From: Phymatolithon calcareum
Lineage: Eukaryota > Rhodophyta > Florideophyceae > Hapalidiales
Direction: 5' to 3'
Length of the DNA: 64,000 nt
NCBI GenBank assembly: GCA_977006965.1
Contig: OZ345375.1
Span: 186,001-250,000 of the forward strand
In this document: positions 11,094-20,971 of the stretch, piece after piece
How the letters are laid out: each line of letters opens with the position of its first letter
Position numbering within the stretch: position 1 is the stretch's first letter
Made by a program: the position numbers and the translations under genes
The notes under the pieces: generated by a model
Database searches by the model: none
What the model saw: the letters and a program-made list of their open reading frames with translations, nothing else
Told to the model about the DNA's origin: nothing

Positions 11094-11963
11094 TTAGGCA
11101 TAAAGGGTCACCTGTCGACCATTGAGTGGCTGCCTCGGACGACTGTCAATTTGGTTTGCGATCAGCTTCTTGAAAGTGTTTATCTGCGACCGCGAAGCTT
11201 GCAACATCTTGCGAGAGACAACCCACTGAACTCCTTCGGTACAGGGAGGCGTCGTTAGGCTTCCAGTATACGACGTCAGCTCCTTACGGGAAATTGCGGG
11301 AAGCAAAAGCTTGAGGAGGTTAATACTTCCGCGGCACTTCTTGCTCGCAATATTCAAGAATTTCTGCAGCTCGGGGTTGAATGATCCCGCCTTGTAGAAT
11401 ACGGCAACAACAAGAGTTTTGTCTCCGGAAGTATGCACTAGATGCATCTCGAGAGGGTACCGCTTCCGATTTAGCCGATGTTCGCTGAAGTGGTGCATGT
11501 GCACATTGTCGACGCGGAAGCGCTTACCGTTGAACATCGTGTGTCCACAGTGGTCCTTCTTCTCGCAAAGAAGCTCAAAGTTTCCGGGAGTGGTCTCGAA
11601 GACCACGGGAGCGTTGGCACCAGGACGAACGATAGGAGCCTTGAGGAACGGAGCCTTGATAGCTTTCCTCACGATGATGTTTATGGGAGATTGGCTTCTT
11701 CCAAAACAAGTGTTCCTGCAGTAGGTGCACCCGCGGAACTTTGCAAATCGCCCGGTCTTGCAGTCCAGCCTACCCCAATTGGAGGGGCGGTTTCGAGAGA
11801 ATACCTTGTACTCAAAGGCGGCGATTCCGGAGACCTGACCACGTGCGGGGGTAGGGTCTACAATGACACAGTTGTTCTTGTTTTCTTCGCGAATGGGACA
11901 TTTCGGTTGACCGAAAGAGAGAGCAATGATGGAGAGGAGGAGAGCAATGCAAGCGCCTTTCAT
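11094..11963 (-). CDS. secreted alpha-type carbonic anhydrase (CA3)
   Basis: 289-residue exported carbonic anhydrase. The ATG at 11963 gives the signal peptide MKGACIALLLSIIALSFG. An in-frame extension to 12212 crosses the TATA box and is rejected. Zinc ligands are H155, H157 and H174, with QSPI at 91-94 and GSLTTPPCTEG at 234-244. Ten cysteines remain after the signal peptide, enough for five disulfides. It is the inverted twin of CA4: the proteins differ only at residues 284 (Q versus K) and 289 (A versus S). The protein is basic, unlike most cytosolic enzymes. Asn at residue 128 (PGNFELL) sits where the shuttle His is expected. Confidence 0.92.
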   Translation of the reverse strand: MKGACIALLLSIIALSFGQPKCPIREENKNNCVIVDPTPARGQVSGIAAFEYKVFSRNRPSNWGRLDCKTGRFAKFRGCTYCRNTCFGRSQSPINIIVRKAIKAPFLKAPIVRPGANAPVVFETTPGNFELLCEKKDHCGHTMFNGKRFRVDNVHMHHFSEHRLNRKRYPLEMHLVHTSGDKTLVVAVFYKAGSFNPELQKFLNIASKKCRGSINLLKLLLPAISRKELTSYTGSLTTPPCTEGVQWVVSRKMLQASRSQINTFKKLIANQIDSRPRQPLNGRQVTLYA

Positions 11964-12062
11964 TTCTAAGCAGAAGGTAGGGTGACTGAAGTTCTGATGT
12001 TCTGTTGAATGTAAAAAGTGCTGGTTTGTGATGAAGGAAGAAGATTGGAAGACCTTTGTCCC

Positions 12063-12070
12063 TCTTTTAT
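12063..12070 (-). promoter_or_regulatory. TATA box of CA3
   Basis: TATAAAAG on the minus strand, 107 bp upstream of the start codon, inside GTCTGTCTATAAAAG shared with CA4 and CA5. Confidence 0.75.
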
Positions 12071-12104
12071 AGACAGACAATGTGCTCTTCCGATACAAAG
12101 AAAT

Positions 12105-12140
12105 GTCAATCCCATTGAGGCACTGCAAAGCAAGAATTTG
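12105..12140 (-). promoter_or_regulatory. conserved upstream box shared by CA3 and CA5
   Basis: The minus strand contains CAAATTCTTGCTTTGCAGTG then CCTCAATGGG. CA5 has almost the same block at 26316-26352, at a similar distance from its TATA box. CA4 lacks it, although its core promoter is otherwise identical to CA3. Confidence 0.5.
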
Positions 12141-12240
12141 AGCCTGTAAAGCATACGTCTGGCATAAAAAACTGTTTCTCACAGCGCCTATGACCAAAAG
12201 ACTGCTTCGCATCGGTAGAAATCATAATCACGTGAGACAG

Positions 12241-12860
12241 AGCTCTAAGGTGTAGTTGTTGTGAAGCTCGGGTTAACGATGAATACCCACAAGGATGTGA
12301 ACAAATTTAATTGTAATTGTACAGTTGTTTACATTTGATGATAATTTTGTTTAAAAAGGGTGGCAGAACCACACAGGAGAAATTTTTATTTGCGCTGTGA
12401 CCGCTTTCGCACGACTGTCCATTTCTAATGCTAATTACGTACACGAATTTGCAACGCGAAATGTAAATATCCTCCGACGCGCATCATTGCACAGCGATGG
12501 TATTTCCTCATAGTCCACTTTCTTTCACCGCATCATTTTTTGTGGACGCATCGTTTCCGGTTGTGAAGAAGAAATGTAAACTTTTTTTTAAAAACTGTTG
12601 ACTATCGTCAGCATCCCGGAAAAGATACTAAATGTAAAAGTTGAAACTATATCAAATGCTAGTTGGAGAACTACTGATTCATTCGTATTGCGACTACCGC
12701 TGATGCATCATGGCTGTACAGCTTGCTTGGTCACTCGGTACGTCCGGATGTGGTGACTCTGGAGGGTGCGGTACAATCCAATGGTACGCAATGGACCGTT
12801 ACTCGGCAGGATGAGTTCTCTGTTTCTTTAGTGAGAAGAGTACGCTTAACTTGCAATATC
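12241..12860. other. intergenic DNA, no recognised gene
   Basis: No family-level signal beyond AT-rich sequence. Confidence 0.35.
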
Positions 12861-12864
12861 TTTG

Positions 12865-12925
12865 GGGGAGGAAGCCTTGCCCGGTTATTCGTAAGACTGC
12901 GGGGCTTTTAAAACAAAATTGTGAA
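12865..12925 (+). mobile_element. LINE-A 3'-terminal scrap
   Basis: GAAGCCTTGCCCGGTTATTC, GTAAGACTGCGGGGCTTTTA and an A-rich end match the LINE-A 3' tail. Only about 60 bp of the element is present. Confidence 0.6.
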
Positions 12926-15224
12926 AAACTCTAAACTAGTCTCTACGGCAGTGAAACAATTTTGAACTATCAGTCGAAAGTCTCTCAAGGTCTCCAACAT
13001 TTCGGCGACACATGCACCTTGTTCCAAATCATTTGAAAGCTGCACAAGTAGACTATCCTTGTTTACAGCCGGTCGACAATATTAATGAACAATGCTACTT
13101 CGTCGCTACTGGGGGTTATATGTTGATTTATTTTAAAATCTCCCAAAACCTCTACTGCTCGCCACTGACGGGTAGGCATGATTGATGTTACAGGGGAGCA
13201 TCTACAGATGCCCAATTCGATGAGTTTATTTATTAAACGAATCCTTCCAAATAAGGGCAATGGAATTCCTTTTTGCAGTTCACGGCCTCTCTCCCTAGGG
13301 TTCCCTGGCCCTACGTCGACTCGCTGCTGCTCGATTGTTCCCCAGCTCACCTACTTAACTGGAAATCAAGACAATGAGGAACATAGCTTCCGCACGCAAA
13401 GTGTGTGTGATTACTGTTCCCTGTGGTGTGCGCCGAGTTCTCGGTGATGTCGGCTCACATTAGTGAAGGTACATCAAGGGAGGCTTACAGTATTTAAGCT
13501 GTCAATGAGTCCACCGCAGAGTCATTAAATGTCCAAATTTTAGAGCAGTGGAGGCGGTTCGGAATGAAAATGGAGTATTACAGTACGAGTCGTGGTGTCT
13601 AAACAGTTCTTATTGAGTAGAGTAAACTTTGCCAGCAGAATGCCTTGTCATTCCTACGTAGCGGTGATATAACTGAAATGGAAAAATACTGCATTGATCT
13701 GCAGAGGCCTCGTATCCTTTTTAATATTTAATGTTGCATTGAGATGTAGGTCTTATTTGCATATTCCAATCGGGTTGCCAGGGACAAAAATCCAATGGCA
13801 CAAAATTATTGTGGCAAATGTTAGGACATGACATAGCTCGGGGCTTCTCATTCCGTCATTTTGCCTCACAACCTGTCTTCTTCACTATATGGTGCGTATT
13901 ATTTTGCTCTCCGGGGCAACTATGACATAACTAATTAAATGCCTTATCTTGTAGAAGCTACGTATTAAAAAAACTTCCACCAGGTCCCCTAGAGAGCAGT
14001 GTCATATCAAAATGGAGCCTAGAACACGACGTTCCGTTGTTTGCCACAGATCCAGCTCCGCAGAGTAATACTTCAATCATAGGGCTTTTACACACTGCCG
14101 ACCTTCCATTTTAAAGTGTACTGATATTTGTCTAGTACGCCACCAGAGACTATCCGTCACTGGAACAAGTTGCATCACTCAAAACATACAAATTTTTCCC
14201 GTTACAGAAATGCCGAGGTCTGCAAAGTTGACTCCCAAATGTCTAGTTTCCCAATGTTCCCTACTCATCCGGGCGTTCCTTCGTGTAACTGAAACCATGC
14301 TTCTCCTTGGCATGTTGCTCGTCTTTTCGACGATTCCACCCGAAACCACCAGGTGGATCCACGTTCTACAAGTCCAACTGGAGGTTCAGTACATTGATCT
14401 CCTCTTCTGCACAGTTTTCTTTGTTCTATTTCCAGATGAAATACTGGAATTTGCTTGGACGGCTTGCGCACGGCGAACGCAAATCAGGGAAAGCACCAAG
14501 AATCCATCCACACCACTTTTGGACCGCTGCACAAAAGATTTCTGAGGTATCATGACATTCTCGGCAGGCTTTAAAGCCTCCAGTAATTGAAGTATGCAGT
14601 GATCATTTTTCAGGCTTATCGCATCGCGAGACAAGCTAGAAACAAAGGATTAAAATTATGTAATACTGTGCTCTTTCATGTTATTCCTTATGAAAATTTG
14701 TCTAAGAAAATGGATTTTTAGCGTAGTTATATTCGCTACACTCATGTTTGCGATTTGAGCTTCGTACTATAGGAATGACAGTGCGAGTTGGATTTGATGC
14801 TGTAAACGACATCACCCCATGAGACTGGTGCTCGCAAACACCATGCACTACTCTCTCGCTGAGCCACTAACTCTCCAAATTTCTCTACGTTCGCCAATGC
14901 ACACCTAAACGCTGTCAATTTGCTCTGAAATACCTGCAAACATTATCCTACAACGCATTTAGTCCTCTTCGATTATGAGCCCTGAAGGTGAAATTGTAAA
15001 CTTGTGCAGCCGGCTCACAAGAGTGCTTTTCGGTCAAATGCGAAGTAAGGATATTTCCAAGGACTGAAGCAAAGGTAATTAGAAAAGTGCCCTATACGGA
15101 ATCTTGTTTCTTCATTATGAGTTTTCCGACCTTTTAGAGTAATATCATCCAATATCTCTTTGCTCACTTTCCAACCTCAACCACGAGGAAATTCGAAAAA
15201 GATGTTTAAAGCGAGAAAATTTAT
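12926..15224. other. intergenic DNA, no recognised gene
   Basis: Contains a 95-codon minus-strand frame (13063-13350) and overlapping frames near 14210-14634. None resembles a known family and none is repeated in the window. Confidence 0.35.
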
Positions 15225-15285
15225 TTAAAAGCCTCACAGGATTACGAATATACGGGCAAGGCTTTGCAAATGATAGAATAGAACG
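15225..15285 (-). mobile_element. LINE-A 3'-terminal scrap
   Basis: The plus strand reads TTTATTTAAAAGCCTCACAG then ACGAATATACGGGCAAGGC, the reverse complement of the LINE-A tail. Severely 5' truncated. Confidence 0.6.
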
Positions 15286-15699
15286 GAGAAAGCTTAGACC
15301 CTTGAAGCGCTGCTAACCTCCCTTGGGGGAATTGCAGATTACAGTACAATACAAATACGGGAAAGACTTCCTCAGTTGCTACTTGCAGTGCGTAGTTCTT
15401 TGAAACCTACCCCTGTCACACAGGAGACTGTGCAATGATAGGGTTCTCGCTACAAGGCACTCTCTCTGCACAGAGAGTGGCAAGCACGTGTGGTTTCGCG
15501 GACTTTCCTGGTAAAAGCACCGCTAATTGACCAATAAGCCGCGATTCTATATTGACGAGTAGCAAATCAAATTACAGCGTTCTCAAATTGAAATAATGGG
15601 ACCCAGTAACCTGTTGCCACCTTAGTGCCTTATTGGAACGTTAGAAAATGGCAGTGAAAGGGTTAAGTTGGAAAATTGGAGGGCACGACTTTACCCAAT

Positions 15700-15750
15700 C
15701 TTTCCTCCAGTTGGGATGCATGGTACCTTCTCAATAAATCCATTTCTTTA
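15700..15750 (+). repeat. dispersed 3' end ATGGTACCTTCTCAATAAAT
   Basis: The same about 25-bp sequence with an AATAAA signal recurs near 30088-30115. Probably the 3' end of a short retroposon family. Confidence 0.4.
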
Positions 15751-16320
15751 CGACAATTACTACTTGACCCAATCAAGTGGAATGGACACTTGATGAGCGC
15801 TCCTTCCAACCCAGAGGTGAGGGATGCCCACCTCTAGTTTGATCGATTAGGATATTTTTTGAAACTTATAAGTTTTTCACTGCATCGGGAATAAAAACTT
15901 GCTTTTTATGAAATTATGAGCTATATCTGCATGCCTGTTAAGTCGGTAAGAGCCATGCAGTTTCTGTACTAAGTTATGGCCTTTGAAAGCTTTACATGTC
16001 TATATCTGGTAACGTAATTAGGGCATCATGCGTCTGCAGAGGGGGAAAAGATCACCCTTTTGTGTTGCGATCTTCTCAAACCAGAGCTAAAATAAATGTG
16101 CACATACTCTGAAATTTGACCACTTCCTTGTGGGTTTTCATGGTAAACCAGATCTTCGCAATACTACATCTCAGTGCCCTATCTCAAAAGATCAATGTTT
16201 TCACTTCTGCTTAGTATGCTCTAGGTCTCTTGGTTTGCTGATAAGTGGTGTTCACGTCAGAACAATGACAAACTCTACATGGCCATGCGCGAACCACAAT
16301 TTTCCACATTGCTCTTCACA
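15751..16320. other. CA4 upstream region
   Basis: Near 16120-16145 it shares CACTTCCTTGTGG and TTTTCATGGTAAACCA with the far upstream of CA5 (about 26157-26185). No separate gene is seen. Confidence 0.4.
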
Positions 16321-16352
16321 TTTCTTCGTCTCGGAAGAGCACATTGTCTGTC

Positions 16353-16360
16353 TATAAAAG
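16353..16360 (+). promoter_or_regulatory. TATA box of CA4
   Basis: TATAAAAG, 108 bp upstream of the start codon, preceded by CGGAAGAGCACATTGTCTGT exactly as in CA3. Confidence 0.75.
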
Positions 16361-16460
16361 AGGGACAAAGGTCTTCCAATCTTCTTCCTTCATCACAAAC
16401 CAGCACTTTTTACATTCAACAGAACATCAGAACTTCAGTCACCCTACCTTCTGCTTAGAA

Positions 16461-17330
16461 ATGAAAGGCGCTTGCATTGCTCTCCTCCTCTCCATCATTG
16501 CTCTCTCTTTCGGTCAACCGAAATGTCCCATTCGCGAAGAAAACAAGAACAACTGTGTCATTGTAGACCCTACCCCCGCACGTGGTCAGGTCTCCGGAAT
16601 CGCCGCCTTTGAGTACAAGGTATTCTCTCGAAACCGCCCCTCCAATTGGGGTAGGCTGGACTGCAAGACCGGGCGATTTGCAAAGTTCCGCGGGTGCACC
16701 TACTGCAGGAACACTTGTTTTGGAAGAAGCCAATCTCCCATAAACATCATCGTGAGGAAAGCTATCAAGGCTCCGTTCCTCAAGGCTCCTATCGTTCGTC
16801 CTGGTGCCAACGCTCCCGTGGTCTTCGAGACCACTCCCGGAAACTTTGAGCTTCTTTGCGAGAAGAAGGACCACTGTGGACACACGATGTTCAACGGTAA
16901 GCGCTTCCGCGTCGACAATGTGCACATGCACCACTTCAGCGAACATCGGCTAAATCGGAAGCGGTACCCTCTCGAGATGCATCTAGTGCATACTTCCGGA
17001 GACAAAACTCTTGTTGTTGCCGTATTCTACAAGGCGGGATCATTCAACCCCGAGCTGCAGAAATTCTTGAATATTGCGAGCAAGAAGTGCCGCGGAAGTA
17101 TTAACCTCCTCAAGCTTTTGCTTCCCGCAATTTCCCGTAAGGAGCTGACGTCGTATACTGGAAGCCTAACGACGCCTCCCTGTACCGAAGGAGTTCAGTG
17201 GGTTGTCTCTCGCAAGATGTTGCAAGCCTCGCGGTCGCAGATAAACACTTTCAAGAAGCTGATCGCAAACCAAATTGACAGTCGTCCGAGGCAGCCACTC
17301 AATGGTCGAAAGGTGACCCTTTATTCCTAA
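16461..17330 (+). CDS. secreted alpha-type carbonic anhydrase (CA4)
   Basis: 289-residue exported carbonic anhydrase, twin of CA3 in opposite orientation. Signal peptide is at about 1-18. The cysteine-rich N-terminal part includes GCTYCRNTC (79-86). QSPI is at 91-94, zinc ligands are H155, H157 and H174, E161 lies in SEH, and T237-T238 lie in SLTTPP. The start at 16461 is chosen over an in-frame start at 16344 because the latter precedes the TATA box. Identity with CA3 runs from about 25 bp upstream of the TATA box to the last codons. Both flanks are clearly more divergent. A possible AATAAA signal follows near 17429. Confidence 0.92.
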   Translation: MKGACIALLLSIIALSFGQPKCPIREENKNNCVIVDPTPARGQVSGIAAFEYKVFSRNRPSNWGRLDCKTGRFAKFRGCTYCRNTCFGRSQSPINIIVRKAIKAPFLKAPIVRPGANAPVVFETTPGNFELLCEKKDHCGHTMFNGKRFRVDNVHMHHFSEHRLNRKRYPLEMHLVHTSGDKTLVVAVFYKAGSFNPELQKFLNIASKKCRGSINLLKLLLPAISRKELTSYTGSLTTPPCTEGVQWVVSRKMLQASRSQINTFKKLIANQIDSRPRQPLNGRKVTLYS

Positions 17331-17559
17331 GTATTCTGCAATGCCTTCAGTTTTATTATCAGCAGCTGACGATCGATCTTGGCTAGATTGTCTTTCGGGC
17401 TCCAACTAGATATGCGGAAGCATCTGAAATAAAATTGTACAAGACATCAGCAACTTGTCCACAATAGTACAATTCTCTGTACGTTGATTTCCCGAACAGG
17501 AAGAAATCAATGGTGAACTTCGAAGGAATACGATTTGCTTTCTTTTCAAGTTAAGAGCC

Positions 17560-17800
17560 AAGTGGGCCTCTATCGTTGCTGAGGCGAGGATTCTCTTTGA
17601 AATGTTTTTTTATCCTTTTCCAATTCTTCCAGGAGTGCCTTCTTGGACGGTGCTGTGTCTGCCTTCTGATCCTTCTTCCAGATCTTCATCATTTGCAGCT
17701 CGTTCTCAGCTTCTACGTCGTTGTGAGCTTCCTTCTCACTCTGTAGTCTTCGCTGAAGACTGGATGAGAGCCGACCTTTTCTGAATCCCCAGGTTTCTTC
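17560..17800 (-). pseudogene. possible coiled-coil gene fragment
   Basis: The minus strand reads a Lys/Glu-rich frame (about LQRRLQSEKEAHNDVEAENE, then MKIWKKDQ and SKKALLEELEKDKK). It looks helical or coiled-coil and ends at a stop. No start, family or second copy was found. It may be a gene or transposon fragment. Confidence 0.25.
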
Positions 17801-17918
17801 TTCTTCTTTAATGCAGGTTTCGGAGTTGTCCTACAGAAACTCCCCATCCTTACGGCCGCAGTAGACTTTAGCAGATATAAGTGGTATTTGATGTCACAAC
17901 CAGCGGTTGCGCCAATTC
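17800..17918 (-). repeat. dispersed retroposon 3' end with (GAA)n tail
   Basis: CTTCTTCTTTAATGCAGGTT followed by ATCCTTACGGCC and AAGTGGTATTTGA resembles 8960-9070. Confidence 0.45.
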
Positions 17919-18003
17919 CATTGCTATCAGTTTAATTGCAATTTTTCCCATTTCCTCCCAAATTGGTTCTTCGACCTGAATTGCAATTCGAATTGGTCGC
18001 ACC
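17919..18003. repeat. short MITE-like element with hAT-like ends
   Basis: The left end reads CAGCGGTTGCGCCAATTCC. The right end, read in reverse, is GGTGCGACCAATTC. A related end, GGAATTGGCGCAACCCCTGG, closes the hAT-like unit near 20285-20304. About 85 bp long. Confidence 0.4.
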
Positions 18004-18223
18004 TAATATTGAGGATCGAAGTGGATGAACATTGGACCAGGGGAATGTTATATAATACCCAGAGTACGTAGATGAACATTAGACACAGCACATTAATCGG
18101 ATGCAAGAATCAACGTACTTACCTTATGTCCAGTACGTGGTCTTTGTTCTAGTAATACCCAGAGTACGTTCTGTATGCCATCAAAACATCTATGAAACTT
18201 AGGCCATGGCTACTTCTTGCTAT

Positions 18224-19154
18224 TTTTTTTTAGTAGTATTTATTAAACGCTCTCAGTAACACTCTTTAGACTGTAAGGGAGATGCGTTTCAGTTGCTACA
18301 GCCTTGTAGCATAGTATAACATTCATATATGCTTCTTCCGCAATCTTGTATATCGTGGCCCTACAGTAGCTGCAAAAACCCACATCGGACGGATGTGGGA
18401 AAAGCTTAGAGTCCTCTATGCGCTCAGCGGCGATTCGAGCTCGCAATTCTTATCCTTTGTTTTTCTATTCCATGTCCTCGTAAAAGGCACTGGTAAAGAA
18501 GAGTAGCTGGTCCAGTGCTTCTTCGGTCTTCTTGGTCTCTTCTCCGGTCAGCTGGTATCTCGCCAAAGACGTTTCAACCGTGTGCAATAGCCTTGATATG
18601 ATTTCGCCAAATTTGTCTTCTAGTAGTGTCGTGCTCAGTGGGGGAAATCTCCCGAACGCCCACTTCACCGCCAATTGACGATGACGTACTTTCGGAAGCC
18701 TTAAAATCACTGGAATTGCTCCGACTATATCGTACGGTATCTTTCTCTTTCTGCTTGATTCCAAAGACTCCCCTTCATCATTGAAGAGTGATGCTTTCAG
18801 GGATCCTGCCGACATTCCTTGCTTAAGATACTCCAAGGCCTTCTCGAACTGCTCATGCCTTAGCATTGCTGCCATGTCCCGGCACACCCATTGCAATTCA
18901 TCCACGTCTCTGCAATCCTTTGGGACGGCCAGTAGGCTCTCTTTTTTTGTCTTGGCTCTCACGAGCATTTTGAGCGCTAAAACCATTCTCCTGTCTTCAG
19001 CTGCTTGGATGCGACAGAGAAGACGAAGTCTTGCAGACCGGTTTTTCGCGATTGGTCCAAGGACTTGAGAGAAAAAGGTCATCTCTACCTCTTCAATTGC
19101 TGTCTGGATTCTCGGCGTCCAAGGTGTTAGATGCATGGCATACTCCCATCTTGG
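18224..19154 (-). mobile_element. 5'-truncated LINE-B insertion
   Basis: 931-bp insertion bounded by the 13-bp target-site duplication TACTTCTTGCTAT at 18211-18223 and 19155-19167. The plus strand begins with a T run, so the A-rich 3' tail is at 18224. The coding part (next entry) is the C-terminal third of the LINE ORF. The 3' untranslated region contains CTTACAGTCT-type sequence and TTTATTAAACGC, the mark of LINE-B copies also at 30231, 36328 and 53386. Confidence 0.85.
18465..19136 (-). pseudogene. LINE-B ORF, C-terminal part
   Basis: The 223-codon frame covers the region after the RT palm. It begins inside MHLTPWTPRIQTAIEEVEMT, then FFSQVLGPIAKN, RLRLLCRIQAAEDRR, a Lys/Arg-rich SRKRKIPYD block, PKVRHRQLAVKWAFGRFPPLS and an acidic C-terminus ending FYEDME. 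No RT catalytic box is present because the copy is 5' truncated. It is the cleanest LINE-B C-terminus in the window and a good reference for the others. Confidence 0.8.
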
Positions 19155-19167
19155 TACTTCTTGCTAT

Positions 19168-19600
19168 GTTAAATAAAGACGAGATTGAGCCGTTGGACTC
19201 CAAACGATTTCAACAATGGGCCTATTCATGTGCCATCATCTACTTAGCTGTATCGATCAATTTACCAGCCAGATACAGAACAACGGCATGAATGTCTTTA
19301 GCTACGATTAGAGTCCAGCAGTCACGATGGTTCAATCTCAAGTATAAAAGGGATAGCATTAGATCTCTTGATTTGAAACCTATCAGCCTTCTCCGAAATT
19401 CTCACGCATTCCCCTTCACAGTCGAGTCCAACCCATCTACCAGACCTCGTTCAACGTTCCAGCACATTCCGCTCTACTAGCGATGACACGACCTTCACCG
19501 ACACCAAAGCCGAAACAAGTTGTGCAGCTGCTTATGAACCTCATTTGAGAACAAACCCGTGATATACACTCGCGTCAAGTAGGCCTAACTCGACGGAATG
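19168..19600. other. intergenic DNA, no recognised gene
   Basis: Short frames only. Confidence 0.35.
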
Positions 19601-20303
19601 TGCCATTTTGCGTCTATCTCTGCTCAAAGGGTGATCAGTGTACCGGAGAAAGTGAGTTTTTCTTCAACAAGGGTACTGGGTTCTCCAACCCGTACAATCA
19701 TCTCAAGCATTGCATTGGAGGTGGAAGCGAAGAACATTTGCTAGAGATATACAGAGCCGTTCTTGCCGAGAAGTTGAGATCCGGGTCGTCGTTAACAGTT
19801 CAATCGTCAATGGTGATGAAGCTTACGGAACGTGAAAAGGCGATGAACAGCTATCTTAGTATTGATGTCTATATTGTAGGAAGCCTTCCAATTGCAATGC
19901 GAATTGCTGCAAACAAAACGGAGCAATTAAATTGATAAATTTCACTCGGGACTGCAATCTCAAACAATGGAATTGGAGCAACCCCTGGGTACTGGGTTCT
20001 CCAACCCGTATAATCATCTCAAGCATTGCCTTGGAGATGGAAGCGAAGAACATTTGCTAGAGATATACAGAGCCGTTCTTGCCGAGAAGTTGAGATCCGG
20101 GTCGTCGTTCACAGTTCAATCGTCAATGGTGATGAAGCTCACGGAACGTGAAAAGGCGATGAACAGCTATCTTAGTATTGATGTCTATATTGTAGGAAGC
20201 CTTCCGATTGCAATGCGAATTGCTGCAAACAAAACGGAGCAATTAAATTGATAAATTTCACCCGGGACTGCAATCTCAAACAATGGAATTGGCGCAACCC
20301 CTG
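19600..20303 (+). pseudogene. hAT-type BED zinc-finger remnant, tandemly duplicated
   Basis: A frame encodes GTGFSNPYNHLKHC followed by GSEEHLLEIYRAVLAEKL and LTEREKAMNSYLSIDVY. This resembles the N-terminal BED-finger and linker region of hAT-like transposases (His and Cys at NHLKHC). The block is duplicated in tandem with a 316-bp period: unit 1 from about 19672 and unit 2 from about 19988 to 20303. Upstream only unit 1 has extra Cys (FCVYLC...DQC). The rest of the transposase is absent. Confidence 0.55.
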
Positions 20304-20659
20304 GTCACAACAGCTCTAAGCCGCACAAAGTGCAGAGCTTCGGGGAGCTTAACATCTAAATCTTTACGCAGTCAATCTTCAGCCGCCGTCCTTCAAATCC
20401 CCGGGTTTAAATCTGACGAATAATGCTCACTCGTTGTGTGAGCCTTGACGCGCGTTTCCCAAATAGCGTGCACATCGGCTCTCTCATGTCAATTGTAGCT
20501 TCGGTTCTAAGTCTCATGGATTTTGTAGACATGTGAATGCCATATTCCCAGAACGGTCTTCTGAAAGTTAGGAATATTTTTAGCTTCTTTGTTTATCCAA
20601 ACCTCCTCGCAACAATTCTACTTCCTTCTTCATCAGTCTTGCACGAGGCCTCGTGACAC

Positions 20660-20700
20660 GGGATCGGGATTAGATTTCTGTTTAATTGAAGCTCCCTCTG
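20660..20700 (-). repeat. dispersed 3' end repeated at 51650
   Basis: ATTTCTGTTTAATTGAAGCT followed by CCCTCTGTCAATT matches 51655-51690 closely. On the minus strand this is an AATAAA-like retroposon end. Confidence 0.4.
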
Positions 20701-20795
20701 TCAATTATCATTGCACCTGAGAGACTTTTTGTTGCGCTACAATCCTTCGCTTACGTTCTCATTTAAGAAGTTAATTTCGGACATTTTCTTTCGAC
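20700..20795 (-). repeat. left half of a host repeat split by a LINE
   Basis: Matches about 52003-52090 almost base for base (TTGCGCTACAATCCTTCGCT). The right half resumes at 22560 (GTATCAACTGCC) and corresponds to 52090 on. The unoccupied version at 52 kb therefore dates the LINE-A insertion as later than the duplication of this repeat. Confidence 0.65.
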
Positions 20796-20971
20796 AGTCT
20801 GACCTTCCTCTCTCCAGAGGAAGGTCAGACAGACTCCGACTGTTGCGCCGAATCCAAGCACCGAACCAAAGACGGGAAATACTGGCCTTCAAGATGCTAA
20901 GGAGACCAAAGGACAAAGAAAAGATGTACCTACAAAAGCCGCCTGAGAGCAGAAACAACCAAGAGCTCCAG

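Noticed and set aside
11478-11969. 163-codon plus-strand frame antisense to CA3 (and its copy antisense to CA4)
   Set aside because: Its identity in both places simply reflects the identity of the CA genes on the other strand.
16344-16460. N-terminal extension of the CA4 frame (and the similar extension of CA3 to 12212)
   Set aside because: The extensions lie at or above the TATA box and precede a good signal peptide. CA5 lacks a matching extension.
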